Origin: Ehretia macrophylla
Taxonomy: Eukaryota; Streptophyta; Magnoliopsida; Boraginales; Ehretiaceae
DNA: 64,000 nt
Reading direction: 5' to 3'
Assembly: GCA_037974665.1 (NCBI GenBank)
Contig: CM075771.1
Location: 2,727,994 to 2,791,993 of the forward strand
The notes under the pieces were generated by a model. That model was not told the origin of the DNA. It made no database searches and saw nothing but the letters and a program-made list of their open reading frames with translations. The position numbers were made by a program, and so were the translations under genes. Positions 24,297-37,200 of this stretch are shown piece by piece (position 1 is the first letter of the stretch; every line of letters begins with the position of its first letter).

Positions 24297-26574
24297 TGTC
24301 ACGCCACGACCCGACCCCGCAAAAGGCCAAGCCCGGACCTGACACACGGACGGAGTCTCCTCTGTACCGCGAACGATCCGAAAACCCTAAAATCATCATA
24401 ATACTTGCGAAAGCCATAAAACAATTCAAACAAGCCAACTTTCTTTAAAACATACATTTCTTATTAACCAACTTTGCAACCCAAAAATGATATGCATACT
24501 ACACAAGTATTTATGCCACTAATCAATTCCATTAGCAGGAATTTCCTTACTAGTCGCAAGAGTATAAGTTTACAACTTTACATTCTTTCAACTTATACAA
24601 CATAAGTCTGTAGAGGCCTCAAACTAGAAAATACAAACAAGGCTACAAGCCTCAAAATTAAGCGACTTCCAAGCAATATACATATCAAGCAAGGCTCGCA
24701 CAAAAACTGGTAACCAACCACCAGAAAAGCAAAGAAGTGCTATCACGGAAACACCACCACCTGCTCCTCCTCCTCTATTACCTCAATAGGGTCCGCTTCA
24801 ACTACTCCTGTAAAAATATAGTATAGAGAGGAATGAGCAAAAACTATTGCTCAGTGAGGGCAATTGGTCTCAAGGACGGAGATGAGAGGAGTATGCAATG
24901 CAATTAGCCAAGCAATGCATACAATTATCATTTAAAGATACAAACAAGTCAATATTATAACAAGGCAAGCATTAAAGACTATAAACATTCATTCAAAGGA
25001 TACGATACTCTTTTCACGAGCAACTTTCATTCAAGAATTCGATGACGACGCGCCGGCCCAAACCACCTTATAACACCAGTTTGGAATACCCCGGAAGTAT
25101 CCATCAACCTACGACCTAAATCTCCCTGGGAGGCAACACAAGCGAGAAAAGGGAATAGCAGCGGAGCTAGAGCAACCAACACTGGCAACCCGAGGCTACC
25201 CAGAGAGGCCCATCACTCACGCGCGAGACACTATGCAATGCAAGACTTGATACAAGGCGATATACGAGCAATTAAGCCACACGTGAGAGAATAACAAAGT
25301 AGGTTACTCTCGAACGCAATAGCAACAATTGATAAGCATTTCAATCCAAATCAATTCAAACAAGTATTTCAAGCAACCCTAAGCATTCTATAGGCATAAA
25401 AACAAGATAACAAGCAAAAACACAAATCGGCCCCAACTATCAAAACGCTACAATTTCCAACCGAGCCACGAGTTCTGGAAACCGACTTCGCCAATCCTCC
25501 TAGGTCACCATAAGGCACGTCTAAAGACCCCGAAACCCTACTTAACCCTAGAAACCACGCAAATTCCCGATTTTCCCCTTTGCTCGTTTGAACTACAACT
25601 ATATCAACCAAACACCCAACCAACGCCATAATCACACCAAAAGTGCTTCCATGGCCTCCCGAAACAATGCCAACACGCAAAATGAGAAAACGCCAAACTC
25701 AACCTAAATGACCCCGACTTTCCCCAAGGCTTAATTCCCATTTTTTCCATTACGCAACCCAAAAAAACCATGCATTTAGGCATTCTAGCACACCTAGCAC
25801 ATTTCTACATCAACGGACAGCATAACGGAACAACTTCATCATTCCAAGGGTTTACTATTCATAAAACACTATTCAACATCCAAATTAAATTGCAATCTCA
25901 ACATTTAACCGCAGAAAATGTTAAAAAGCTATAATTACACGTTCTACAATTGCCAAGGAACATTCTAGAAGCATCAAAATGCTTTAAACAACAATCTACG
26001 GATAAAATCTAAAAATTGCAAAGTTGACATACATATCATTTAAATGCGCAAATAACATGCTTCCCTCACCTTAGGTACTCCTAGTCGCTAGGAAAACAAC
26101 GCTGGACACCTTAGAAACCACCCCGCACGAGCTCACGCGAAGATTGAATGATTGGAAGTTGAAAGGTTTTTTTTTCTCTTTGAAGCTCACGGCCTGCTCT
26201 CTGATTTTCAGCCTTGTTTTTTTTTTTTGCTTTGTTTCAGCTTATTAAGTGGTCTACTTGGTCAAAGGGTCAAAGCCCTTGGTCAAACAACTTAAAACTT
26301 GGTCAAATTGCCTTATTTCAATGCATTTTAAGCTAAAATAACTATCACCAATATAAATTTCAGCTAGCAACAGTTAAAATATAAAATTTAAGTAATCTAA
26401 ATACTAGTTTCACTATTTGCTGAGGACAAGAAACCGTTCTCTAGCTATCGCTCCCTAAATGCAATGCACGTTGCGATAGCAAGAAAGTAACAATTAATTC
26501 TCAAAGAATTTAAGGAAATATAATTTTCAAAATAATAAACAAGGAAATTTCACATTCCAGGCTTGGGTTTTACA
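24297..26574 (-). repeat. 5' LTR (right) of the 12802 element
   Basis: 2278 bp, the partner of 12802-15078 with scattered substitutions. It ends at 26574 against the 5S spacer (tgcaccgcg). Confidence 0.93.
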
Positions 26575-26779
26575 TGCACCGCGTAACTCTGTACGGATAA
26601 AAAGTTATGGGCACCGGAGCGACGGAGACCTGGTCACAAGCCCTACTCCCTCGGTTTGCAGGCCCAGCCTCTACGTGAAGCGAAGTTGTCTTGCCCAATG
26701 TTCCGTGGGATTCGGTAATAGAAATTTGGTGGATAAAGTATCTTGGCAACCTTAACTAGGGCAAAAAAAATTGAAAAAG

Positions 26780-26897
26780 GGGTGTAACACGAGGACTTCC
26801 CAGGGGGTCACCCATCCTAGTACTACTCCTGCCCAAGCACGCTTAACTTCGGAGTTCTAATGGGATCCGGTGCATTAGTGCTGGTATGATTGCACCC
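26780..26897 (-). rRNA. 5S rRNA: 5S rRNA copy 10
   Basis: Full length with about five differences (plus strand gtaacac, ctcctgccc, ctaatggg, gattgcaccc), mostly transitions. Type B flanks. Confidence 0.94.
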
Positions 26898-27458
26898 GTC
26901 ATGTTGAGGGCACAATTCCTTTATTTGTTAATGGTTCACAGTCCCATCCTAGAGAGATGGCCCATTCAAAAGGCCCAATGGGCTTAATAACAACCCATCC
27001 ACTTCAACAACGCAGCATCCTCGGAAGATGTGATATCGACGCATTGTAGGGCCCTCTAATGTCCCGCGAGTAAGGTTGTCGTCCTTTTAACAACTCATGA
27101 TTTACGATCCGGGATGAAAAAACATAGCAAAAGAAGAAAAATAGACTGAAACTAATGAAAACGTTCGATTTTGGTCTCTAAAAAGGGCACAGAGAGCAAG
27201 CTGGCTACCCCCGTCGTAGAGCTGTCGAAGAGATTTGCAATGGTATGCTCTGCGCCGCATAACTCATTACGGATCAAAAGTTATGTGCACCGGAGCGACG
27301 GAGACCTGGTCACAAGCCCTACGCCCTCGGTTTGCGGGCCCAACCTCTACGTGAAGCGAAGTTGTCTTGCGCAAGGTGCCGTGGGATTCGATAATACAAA
27401 TGTGGTGGATTAAGTATCTTGGCAACCCAAACCAAAGCAAAAAAAATATTGAAAAGGG

Positions 27459-27576
27459 GGGTCCAACACGAGGAATTCCCAGGGGGTCACCCATCCTAGT
27501 ACTACTCTCGCCCAAGCACGCTTAACTTCAGAGTTCTTATGGGATCTGGTGCATTAGTGCGGGTATGATCGCACCC
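27459..27576 (-). rRNA. 5S rRNA: 5S rRNA copy 11
   Basis: Full length with about six differences spread along the gene; box A intact. 3' flank type A but 5' flank mostly type B, so this unit is a spacer recombinant. Confidence 0.93.
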
Positions 27577-28135
27577 GTCATGTTGAGGGCACAATTCCTT
27601 TATTTGTTAACACTTCACAGTCCCATCCTAGAGAGATGACCCATTCAAAAGGCCCAATGGGTTTAATGATAACCCATCTGCTTCAACAACGCAGCATCCT
27701 AGCAAGACGTGATATCGACGAGTTGTAGGGCCCCCTAATGTCTCGCGAGTAAGGTTGTCGTCCTTTTAACATGTCACGACATACGATCCGGAATGAAAAA
27801 ACATAGCAAAAGAAGAAAAGTGGCCTGAAACTGATGAAAACGTTCGATTTTGGGCTCCAAAAATGGGCAAAGCGAGCAAGCTGGTTGCCCCCATCGTAGA
27901 ACTCTCAGAGAGCTTTGCAACGGTATATTGTGCGCCGCGTAACTCCTTACGGATAGAGAGTTATGGGCACCGGAGCGACGGAGATCTTGTCACAAGCCCT
28001 ACACCCTCGGTTTCCGGGCCCAGCCTCTACGTGAAGCGAAGTTGTCTTGCCCAATGTTCCGTGGGATTAGGTAATAGAAATTTGGTGGATAAAGTATCTT
28101 GGCAACCCTAACCAGGGCAAAAAAAATTGAAAAGG

Positions 28136-28253
28136 GGGTGCAACAAGAGGACTTCCCAGGGGGTCACCCATCCTAGTACTACTCTCGTACAAGCACGTTT
28201 AACTTCGAAGTTCTTATGGGATCCGGTGCATTACTGCTGGTATGATCAAACCT
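28136..28253 (-). rRNA. 5S rRNA: 5S rRNA copy 12, decayed
   Basis: Full length but with about ten differences, including several in box A and three in the first five bases of the gene (plus strand gatcaaacct), so probably not expressed. Type B flanks. Confidence 0.9.
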
Positions 28254-28812
28254 GTCATGTTGAGGATACAATTCCTTTATTTGTTAAAGGTTCACAGTCC
28301 CAGCCTAGAGGGATGGCTCATTCAAAAGGCCCAATGGGCTTAACGACAACCCATCTGCTTCAACAACGCAGCATCCTCGCAAGACGTGATACCAACGCGT
28401 TGTAGGGCCCTCTAATGTCCCGCGAGTAAGGTTGCCGTCCTTTTAACAGCTCACGACGTACGATCCAGGATGGAAAAACAGAGCAAAAGAAGAAAAGTGG
28501 CCTGAAACTGATGAAAACATTCGATTTTGGGCTCCAAAAAGGGCATAGCGAGCAAGCTCATTGGCCCATTCGTAGAGCTGTCAGAGAACTTTGCAACGGT
28601 ATGCTGTGTGCCGCGTAACTCCTTATGGATCAAAAGTTATGGGCACCGGAGCAACGGAGACCAGGTCACAAGCCCTACGCCCTCGATTTGCGGGCGCAGC
28701 CTCCACGTGAAGCGGAGTTGTCTAGCCCAAGGTGCCGTGGGATTCGATAATAGAAATGTGGTGGATAAAGCATCTCGGCAACCCAAGCCGGAGCAAAAAA
28801 AATTGAAAAGGG

Positions 28813-28930
28813 GGGTGCAACACGAGGACTTCCCAGGGGGTAACCCATCCTAGTACCACTCTCGCCCAAGCACGCTTAACTTCGGAGTTCTGATGGGATC
28901 CGGGGCATTAGTGCTAGTATGATCACACTA
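28813..28930 (-). rRNA. 5S rRNA: 5S rRNA copy 13
   Basis: Full length with about seven differences, three of them in the first few bases of the gene (gatcacacta on the plus strand); boxes A and C nearly intact. Type A flanks. Confidence 0.92.
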
Positions 28931-29488
28931 GTCATGTTGAGAGCACAATTCTTTAATGTGTTAACGGTTCACAGTCCCAGCCTAGAGAGATGGCCAATTC
29001 AAAAGGCCCAATGGGCTTAGCGATAACCAATCTGCTTCAACAACGCAGCATCCTAGCAAGACGTGATATCGATGCATTGTAGGACCTCTAATGTCCCACG
29101 AGTAAGGTAGTAGTCCTTTTAACAGCACACGTTGTACGATCCGAGATGAAAATACAGAGCAATAATAGAAAAGTGGCATGAAACTGATGAAAACTTTCGA
29201 TTTTGGGCTCCAGAAAGGGGCACAGCGAGCAAACTGGCTACCTCCGTCGTAGAGCTCTCAGAGAGCTTTGCAACGGTATGCTGTGCATCGCGTAACTCCT
29301 AACGGATCAAAAGTTATGGGCACCATAGCGACGGAGACCTGGTCACAAGCCCTACGCCCTCGGTTTGCGGGCCCAGCCTCTATGTGAAGCGAAGTTGTCT
29401 TGCCCAATGTTCCGTGGGATTCAGTAATAGAAATTTGGTGGATAAAGAATCTTGGCAACCCTAGCTAGGGCAAAAAAAATTGAAAAGG

Positions 29489-29606
29489 GGGTGCAACACG
29501 AGGACTTCCTTGGGGGTCACCGATCCTAGTACTACTCTCGCCCAAGCACGCTTAACTTCGGAGTTCTGATGGGATCCAGTGCATTAGTGTTGGTATGATC
29601 GCTCTC
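29489..29606 (-). rRNA. 5S rRNA: 5S rRNA copy 14
   Basis: Full length with about eight differences, including two adjacent ones in box C and changes in the first bases of the gene. Box A is intact. Type B flanks. Confidence 0.92.
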
Positions 29607-30164
29607 GTCATGTTGAGGGCACAATTCCTTTATTTGTTAACGGTTCACTGTCCCATCCTAGAGAGATGGCCCATTCAAAAGGTTCAATGGGCTTAACGAC
29701 AACCCATCTGCATCAACAACGCAGCATCCTCGGAAGACGTGATATCGACGCATTGTGGGTCCCTCTAATGTCCCGCGAGTAAGGTTGTCGTCCTTTTAAC
29801 AGCTCACGACGTACGATCCGAGACTAAAAACAGAGCAATAGAAGAAAAATGGCCTGAAACTGATGAAAATGTTCGATTTTGGTATCCAAAAAGGGCAAAG
29901 CGAGCAAGCTCGCTACCCCCTTCGTAGAGCTATCGGAGAGCTTTGCAATGGTATGCTGTGTGCCGCATAACTCATTACGGATCAAATATTATGGGCACCA
30001 GAGAAACAGAGACCTGGTCAAAAGCCATAAGCCCTCGGTTTGCGGGCCCAGCCTCCACGTGAAGTGAAGTTGTCTTGCCCAAGGTGCCGTGGGATTCGAT
30101 AATAGAAATGTGGTGGATAAAGTATCTTGGCAACCCAAACCGAAGCAAAAAAAATTGAAAAGGG

Positions 30165-30282
30165 GGGTGCAACACGAATACTTCCCAGGGTGTTACCCAT
30201 CCTTGTACTACTCTCGCCCAAGCACACTTAACTTCGGAGTTCTGATGGGATCCGGTGCATTAGTGATGGTATGATCACACCC
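30165..30282 (-). rRNA. 5S rRNA: 5S rRNA copy 15
   Basis: Full length with about eight differences, four in or near box C and one in box A (cacactt for cacgctt on the plus strand). Type A flanks. Confidence 0.92.
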
Positions 30283-30841
30283 GTCATGGTGAGGGCACAA
30301 TTCCTTTATGTGTTAACAGTTCACAGTCCCAGCCTAGAGAGATGGCCAATTCAAAAGGCCCAATGGGCTTTACGATAACCCATCTGCTTCAACAATGCAG
30401 GATCCTAGCAAGACGTGATATCGACGCGTTGTAGGGCCCCCTAATGTCCCGCGAGTAAGGTTGTCGTCCTTTTAACAGCTCACGACATATGATCCGGGAC
30501 GAAAAAACATAGCGAAAGATTAAAAGTGGCCTGAAACTTATGAAAATCTTCGATTTTGGGCTCCAAAAATAGGCACAGCGAGCAAGCTGGCTGCCCCCAT
30601 CTTAGAGCTCTTAGAGAGCTTTGCAACAGTATGCTGTGCACCGCGTAACTCCTTACGGATAGAGAGTTATGGGCACCGGAGCGACGGAGACCTGGCCACA
30701 AGCCTTACACCCTCGGTTTGCGGGCCTAGCCTCTACGTGAAGCAAAGTTGTCTTGCCCAATGTTTCGTGGGATTCGGTAATAGAAATTTGGTGGATAAAG
30801 TATCTTGGCAACCCTAACCAGGGCAAAAAAATTTGAAAAGG

Positions 30842-30959
30842 GGGTGCAACACGAGGACTTCCTAGGGGGTCACCCATCCTAGTACTACTCTCGCCCAAGC
30901 ACGTTTAACTTCGGAGTTTTGATGGGATCCGGTGCATTAGTGCTGGTATGATCGCACCC
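30842..30959 (-). rRNA. 5S rRNA: 5S rRNA copy 16
   Basis: Well preserved: about three differences, all transitions, one inside box A. 3' flank type B and 5' flank type A, a recombinant unit. Confidence 0.95.
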
Positions 30960-31517
30960 ATCATGTGGAGGCCACAATTCCTTTATGTGTTAACGGTTCA
31001 CAGTCCCAGCCTAGAGAGATGGCCAATTAAAAAGGCCCAATGGGCTTAACGATAACCAATCTGCTTCAACAACGCAGCATCCTAGCAAGACATGATATCG
31101 ACGCGTTGTAGGGCCTCCTAATGTCCCCCGAGCAAGGTTGTCGTCCTTTTAACAGCTCACGACGTACGATCCGGGATGAAAAAACAGTGCAAAAGAATAA
31201 AAGTGGCCTAAAACTGATGAAAACGTTCGATTTTGGGCTCCAAAAAGGGCATAGCGAGCAAGCTGGCTTCCCCCGTCGTAGAGCTCTCAGAGAGCCTTGC
31301 AACGGTATGCTGTGCACCGCGTAACTCCTTACGGATCAAAAGTTATGTGCACCGGAGCGACAGAGAGCTGGTCATAAGCCTTACGCCCTCGGTTTGCGGG
31401 CCCAGCCTTTAAGTGAAGCGAAGTAGTCTTGCCCAATGTTCCGTGGGATTTGGTAATAGAAATTTGGTGGATAAAGTATCTTGGCAACCCTAACCAGGGC
31501 AAAAAAAATTGAAAAGG

Positions 31518-31636
31518 GGGTGTAACACGAGGACCTCCTAGGGGGTCCCCCTTCCTAGTACTACTCTTGCCCAAGCACGCTTAACTTTAGAGTTCTGATT
31601 TGGTTCCGGTGCATTAGTGCTGGTATGATCGGACCC
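31518..31636 (-). rRNA. 5S rRNA: 5S rRNA copy 17, decayed
   Basis: 119 bp with about ten differences and one extra base (gatttggttccgg for gatgggatccgg on the plus strand), plus changes in box C (gtccccctt). Type B flanks. The 31994 element starts 357 bp upstream of the gene start. Confidence 0.9.
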
Positions 31637-31993
31637 GTCATGTGGAGGGCACAATTCCTTTATTTGTTAATGGTTCACAGTCCCATCCTAGAGAGATGGC
31701 CCATTCAAAAGGCCCAATGGGCTTAACGACAACCCATCCGCTTCAACAACGCAGCATCCTCGCAAGACGTGATATCGACGCGTTGTAGGGCCCTCTAATG
31801 TCCCGCGAGTAAGGTTGTCATCCTTTTAACAGCTCACGACGTACGATCCGGGACGAAAAAATAGAGCAAAAGAAGAAAAGTGGCCTGAAACTGATGAAAA
31901 TGTTCGATTTTGGGCTCCAGAAAGGGCACAGCAAGCAAGCTCGCCGCCTCCTTCGTAGAGGTGTCGGAAAGCTTTGCAACGGTATGCTGTGCG

Positions 31994-34276
31994 TGTCACG
32001 CCCCGACCCGACCCCGCAAAAGGCCAAGCCCGGACCCGACACACGGACGGAGTTTCCTCTGTACCGCGGACGATCCGAAAACCCTAAAAACAATATAATA
32101 CTTGCGAAAGCCATAAAATAATCAGAACAAGCCAACTTTCCATAAAACAAACATTCCTTATTATCCAACTTTCCAAACCAAAAATGCCATGTATACTACA
32201 CAAGTACTTATGCCACTAAACCATTAGCCATTAGCATGCATTTCTTCACAAGTCATCAGAGTACAAGTTACAACATTACAAACTTTAATCCATTACAACA
32301 TAAGACCATTAAAGGTCTCAACTAGAAAATATATACAAGGCTACAAGCCTCAAAATTAAGCGACCTTCACGCAATATACATAGCAAGCAAGGTTCGCACA
32401 AAAACTGGTAACCAACCACCAGCCAAAGCAGAGAAGTGCTATCACGGAAACACCTCCACCTGCTCCTCCTCCTCAATTACCTCGAGAGGGTCTGCTTCAA
32501 CTACTCCTGTAAAAACATAGTATAGAGAGGAATGAGCAAAAACTATTGCTCAGCGAGGGCAATTGGTCTCAAGGATGGAGATGAGAGGAGTATGCAATGC
32601 AATTAGCCAAGCAATACATACAAATCATATAAAGATACAACCAAAGCCAACAATAAAGCAAGGCAAGTATTTAAAGCTGCAAACACTCATTCAAAGGATA
32701 CGATACTCTTTTCACGAACAACTTTCAAACACGAATTCGATGACGACGCGCCGGCCCAAACCACCTTATAACACCAGTTTGGAATACCCCGGAAGTATCC
32801 ATCAACCTACGACCCAAATCTCCCTGGGAGGCAACCCAAGCGAGAAAGGGAATAGCAGCGGAGCTAGAGCAACCAACACTGGCAACCCAAGGCTACCCAG
32901 AGAGGCCCATCACTCACGCGCGAGACACTATGCAATGCAAGACTCGATACAAGACGATAAACAAGCGATAAAGCCACACATGGGAGAATAACAAAGTAGG
33001 TTACTCTCGCACGCAATAGCAGCAATTTGATAAGCTATTCAATCCAAAACAACTCAAACAAGTAATTCAAGTAATTCTAAGCATTCTATAAGCATAAAGA
33101 CAAGAAAACACACAAAAACACAAATCGGCCCCAACTATCAAAACACTACCATTTCCAAACGAGCCACGGGTTCCGGAAACCGACTTCGCCAACCCTCCTA
33201 GGTCACCATAAGGCACGTCTAAAGACCCCGAAACCTTAATTTACCCTAGAACTCGCGCAAAGCCCCGATTTTACCCTTTCTCGTTTGAACTACAACTATA
33301 TCAACCAAACACCCAACCAATGCCATAATCGCACCAAAAGTGCTTCCATGGCTTCCCGAAGCAATGCCAACATGCAAAACGAGAAAACACCAAAGTCGAC
33401 CTAAACGACCCCGACTTTCCCAAAGGCTTAATTCTCGTTTTTTCCTCTACGCAACCCAAACAAACCACACATTTTAGTATTCTAGCATACCTAGCACGTT
33501 TCTACATCAACGGAAAGCATAACAGCGCAATTTCAACGTTTCAAGGTTTTACTATTCATAAAACACTATTCATTTCACAATTCAAGTTGCAATCACAACA
33601 TTTAACCGCAGAAAATGTTACAAAGCTATAAATACATGTTCTACAAATGCTAAGGAACATTCTAGAAGCATCAAATCGCTTTAAATAACGATCTACGGAT
33701 AAATCTAAAAATTGACAAAGTTAACAAACACAACGTATAAATGCGCAAATAACATGCTTCCCTCACCTTAGGTACTCCTAGTCGCTAGGAAAACAACGTT
33801 GGTCACCTCGGAAATCACCCCGCACGAGCTCACGCGAAGATTGATCGTTTGGAAGGTGAAAGGTTTTTTTTTCTCTAAGGAAGCTCACGGCCTGCTGCTG
33901 GTCTGTTCAGCTGTGTTTTTTTTTTTTTTTGCTTAGTTTTTAGCTTATATAAGGGTCAAATGGTCAAAGTTGGTCAAGGGCTAAGTCAAACTACTTAAGA
34001 CTTGGTCAAAGGCCCCTATTTTGAGCGTTTTAAAGCCGTTTCAGCTAAGGTAAGTTCAATTAAAGCTAGCAACATTTAAAATATAAAATTTAAGTCATCT
34101 AAATACTAGTTTCACTATTTGCTGAGGACTAGAAATCGTTATCTAGCTATCGCTCCTTAAATGCAATGCACGTTGCGTCGGCGAGAATGTAACAATTAAT
34201 TCACAAAGAATTTAAGGAAATAAAATTTTCAAAATAATAAACAAAGAAAATTCACATTCCGGGCTCGGGTATTACA
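31994..34276 (-). repeat. 3' LTR (left) of the 31994 element
   Basis: 2283 bp, TGTCACGCCCCGACCC...CTCGGGTATTACA, the partner of 39217-41504. Confidence 0.94.
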
Positions 34277-34290
34277 CTCTCTCCCCCTTA
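34277..34290 (-). other. Polypurine tract of the 31994 element
   Basis: Minus-strand TAAGGGGGAGAGAG next to the 3' LTR. The final TAA of the pol frame overlaps its start. Confidence 0.87.
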
Positions 34291-37200
34291 AAACAATTGC
34301 GCCCACGCAATTCTTACCTGGTCAACAAACAACTCCGGATACTGATCCCGAACTTGGTCCTCTCTTTCCCAAGTCGATTCCTCAAACCCATGATGATTCC
34401 ACAGAACCTTCACTAACGGAATACTCTTCTTGCGAAGCTCCTGAACTTTTCGATCCACAATTCGAATCGGTTTCTCTTCATAAGACAACTTCTCTTCAAT
34501 CTGCAAAGGCTCTGGTTCAAGTACATGTGAAGGGTCTGGATGATACTTCTTCAGCATAGACACGTGGAACACATCGTGCAGTCTCGACAAGCTCGGAGGA
34601 AAAGCTAATCGATAAGCCAAAGGACCTACCTTTTTGGTGATCTCATACGGACCCACATACCTGGGACTAAGCTTCCCGCTCTTACCGTGCCGAATCAATC
34701 CCTTCCGTGGAGAAATCTTAGGAAACACCCAATCTCCCAAATCAAACTCAAGATCCCGATGGTGCTTATCTGCATAACTCTTCTGACGACTCTGAGCTGT
34801 AAGCATACGCTGGCGAATAAGGTGAACATTATCTACCATCTTAATCATCTCAGGTAACACAGTCGGATCAACTGTTCTCATCTCTCCAACCTCTTCCCAA
34901 TATAACGGGGATCTGTATTTACGACCATACAACGCCTCGTAGGGAGCCATACCTATAGTAGATTGATAACTATTATTGTAGGCGAACTCCGCTAAAGGCA
35001 AAAACTTCTCCCAATTCTTCCCAAAGTCAAGCACACATGCCCGAAGCATGTCTTCCAAGATCCTAATGGTTCTCTCAGACTGGCCATCAGTTTGCGGATG
35101 ATATGCAGTACTGAAGCTCAACTTAGTTCCCATGGCCTCTTGCAATTTCTACCAAAAACGAGATCTGAATCTGGGATCCCTATCTGACACTATACTCTGT
35201 GGCACACCATGCAATCTCACGATATTAGCAACATACAATTCAGCTAGCTTATCAAGGCTATCCTGTTTGTTCACGGGAATAAAATGTGTAACTTTAGTCA
35301 AGCGGTCCACAACAACCCAAACAGAATCGCATCCTCTCGGAGATCTAGGAAGATCAGTCACAAGGTCCATTATAATATGTACCCACTTCCACTGCAGAAT
35401 CGACAATGGCTGTAGAAGTCCGGCTAGCCTCTGATGCTCAACTTTAACCCTCTGACAAGTCAAACATCTGGATACATACCCAGCAATCTCCCTCTTCATA
35501 TTGTTCCACCAGAAGTGTTGCTTCAAATCTCTATACATTTTTGTACTGCCCGGGTGAATCGTGTACCTCGAATTATGTACCTCGGACAGGATCTCATTCT
35601 TTAAAGTCGGATCACCAGGAACACATACTCTTTCCCTGAATCTGAAGATGCCATCTGCATGTAATTTAAACTCCGACTCTCCCCCTTTTGACTTTTCTTG
35701 GATCTTCAAGATGTCAGGATCAGTCTTCTGAGCCTCTCTGATTTGTGCTAGCAACCCTGACTGAATCTGTAAACTAGCAAATCGAATCCCTACCTCAGTA
35801 GCTTCTGGTTTCCATGAACAAATTTCTTCCAAAGTCTCCCAGTCCTTGATAATCAAGCTTGCAACAGTAGCCTTTCGGCTCAAAGCATCAGCAACAACAT
35901 TTGCCTTACCTGGCACATAGTTAATAGAACAGTTATAACCACCCAATAGCTCTAGCCATCTCCACTGCCTCATATTTAGATCCTTCTGTGAAAACAAATA
36001 CTTGAGACTCTTGTGGTCAGTAAATATTTCAAATCTGCAACCCCACAAGTAATGACGCCACTTCTTCAATGCAAACACAACTGCAGCTAACTCAAGATCA
36101 TGTGTAGGGTAATTGACTTCATAAGGTTTCAATTTCCTGGAAGCATAAGCAATCACCTTACAATTCTGCATTAAAACACAGCCCAATCCTTCTTTAGATG
36201 CATCACTGTAGACAACGAAGTTCTATGTTCCCTCAGGTAAAGCTAGTATAGGAGTTGTAGTTAGTCTCTTCTTCAATTCTTGGAAACTGGATTCACATTT
36301 AGCATCCCAGTTGTAAGCAACTTTCTTCCGAGTCAACTGGCTCAAAGGCCCAGAAATTTTGGAGAAGTCTTTAACAAATCTCCGGTAGTAACCTGCCAAT
36401 CCAAGAAAACTCCGAATCTCTGACACCGTCTCAGGTCTCTTCCAAGATGAAACAACTTCAATCTTAGCTGGGTCCACTGAAATTCCTCGATCTAAAATGA
36501 TATGGCCTAGAAAAGATATCTGGTTCAACCAGAACTCACACTTGCTGAATTTAGCAAAAAGCTTGTTTTCCTGCAAAGTCTGAAGCACAATCCTCAAGTG
36601 TTGCTCATGTTCAGCCTCGTTCTTCGAATACACTAAAATGTCGTCAATAAAGATCACGACAAACTGATCAAGGTAAGGCCGAAAAACCCTCTGCATCAAG
36701 TCCATGAATGCGGCTGGTGCATTCGTCAATCCAAACGGCAAAACAACAAATTCATAGTGGCCATATCTAGTCCTGAAAGCCGTCTTCGGTATATCGTCAC
36801 TCCGAATTCTAAGTTGATAGTAACCCTGCCTCAAGTCAAATTTGGAGTAAACACTCGCACCCTACAACTGGTCAAACAATTCTTCAATCAACGGCAAGGG
36901 GTATTTGTTCTTAATCGTGACTTGATTAAGTCCCCTGTAATCGATACATAACCGTAGCGTGCCGTCTTTCTTTCTCACAAACAACACAGGTGCGCCCCAC
37001 GGCGAAGAACTAGGTTGTATAAACCCTTTCTCAAGCAAGTTCTGAAGCTGAATTTTTAACTCCTGAAGTTCGGCCGATGCCATTCTATAAGGACTCCTAG
37101 AAATCGGCGCAGTGCCTGGCACAAGATCAATCACGAACTCAATCTCCCTATCCGGTGGTAAACCCGGTAATTCCTCGGGAAATACACCAGGGAAGTCTCT

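Larger units (their letters stand above)
12802..26574 (-). mobile_element. Tekay-type Ty3/gypsy chromovirus with a nested solo LTR
   Basis: 13.8 kb, minus orientation. LTRs 12802-15078 and 24297-26574, TGTCACGCC...TTACA; tRNA-iMet primer site and polypurine tract present. The interior carries gag and pol in the Ty3 order protease, reverse transcriptase, RNase H, integrase, but it is broken at several points and also interrupted in gag by a solo LTR of another family (19004-23280). The target copies are tgcat (12797-12801) and tgcac (26575-26579), a 4/5 match, in the 5S spacer. The LTRs agree to roughly 98% by eye, suggesting an insertion of the order of a million years or less at usual plant rates. 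Without the nested LTR it would be about 9.5 kb, the same as the copy at 31994. Confidence 0.92.
26575..31993 (-). repeat. 5S rDNA tandem array, block 3 (copies 10-17)
   Basis: Eight units with spacings of 676-679 bp. Spacer halves on either side of the 12802 element (359 and 200 bp) restore 559 bp. 3'-side/5'-side spacer types run B/B, A/B, B/B, A/A, B/B, A/A, B/A, B/B, so the A/B alternation holds on the 3' side but copies 11 and 16 are recombinant. The block ends at the insertion of the 31994 element. Confidence 0.95.

Noticed and set aside
32563-32991. 142-codon frame in the LTRs of the 31994 element (also at 39786)
   Set aside because: Present in both LTRs, on the strand opposite to the element, with no recognisable product.
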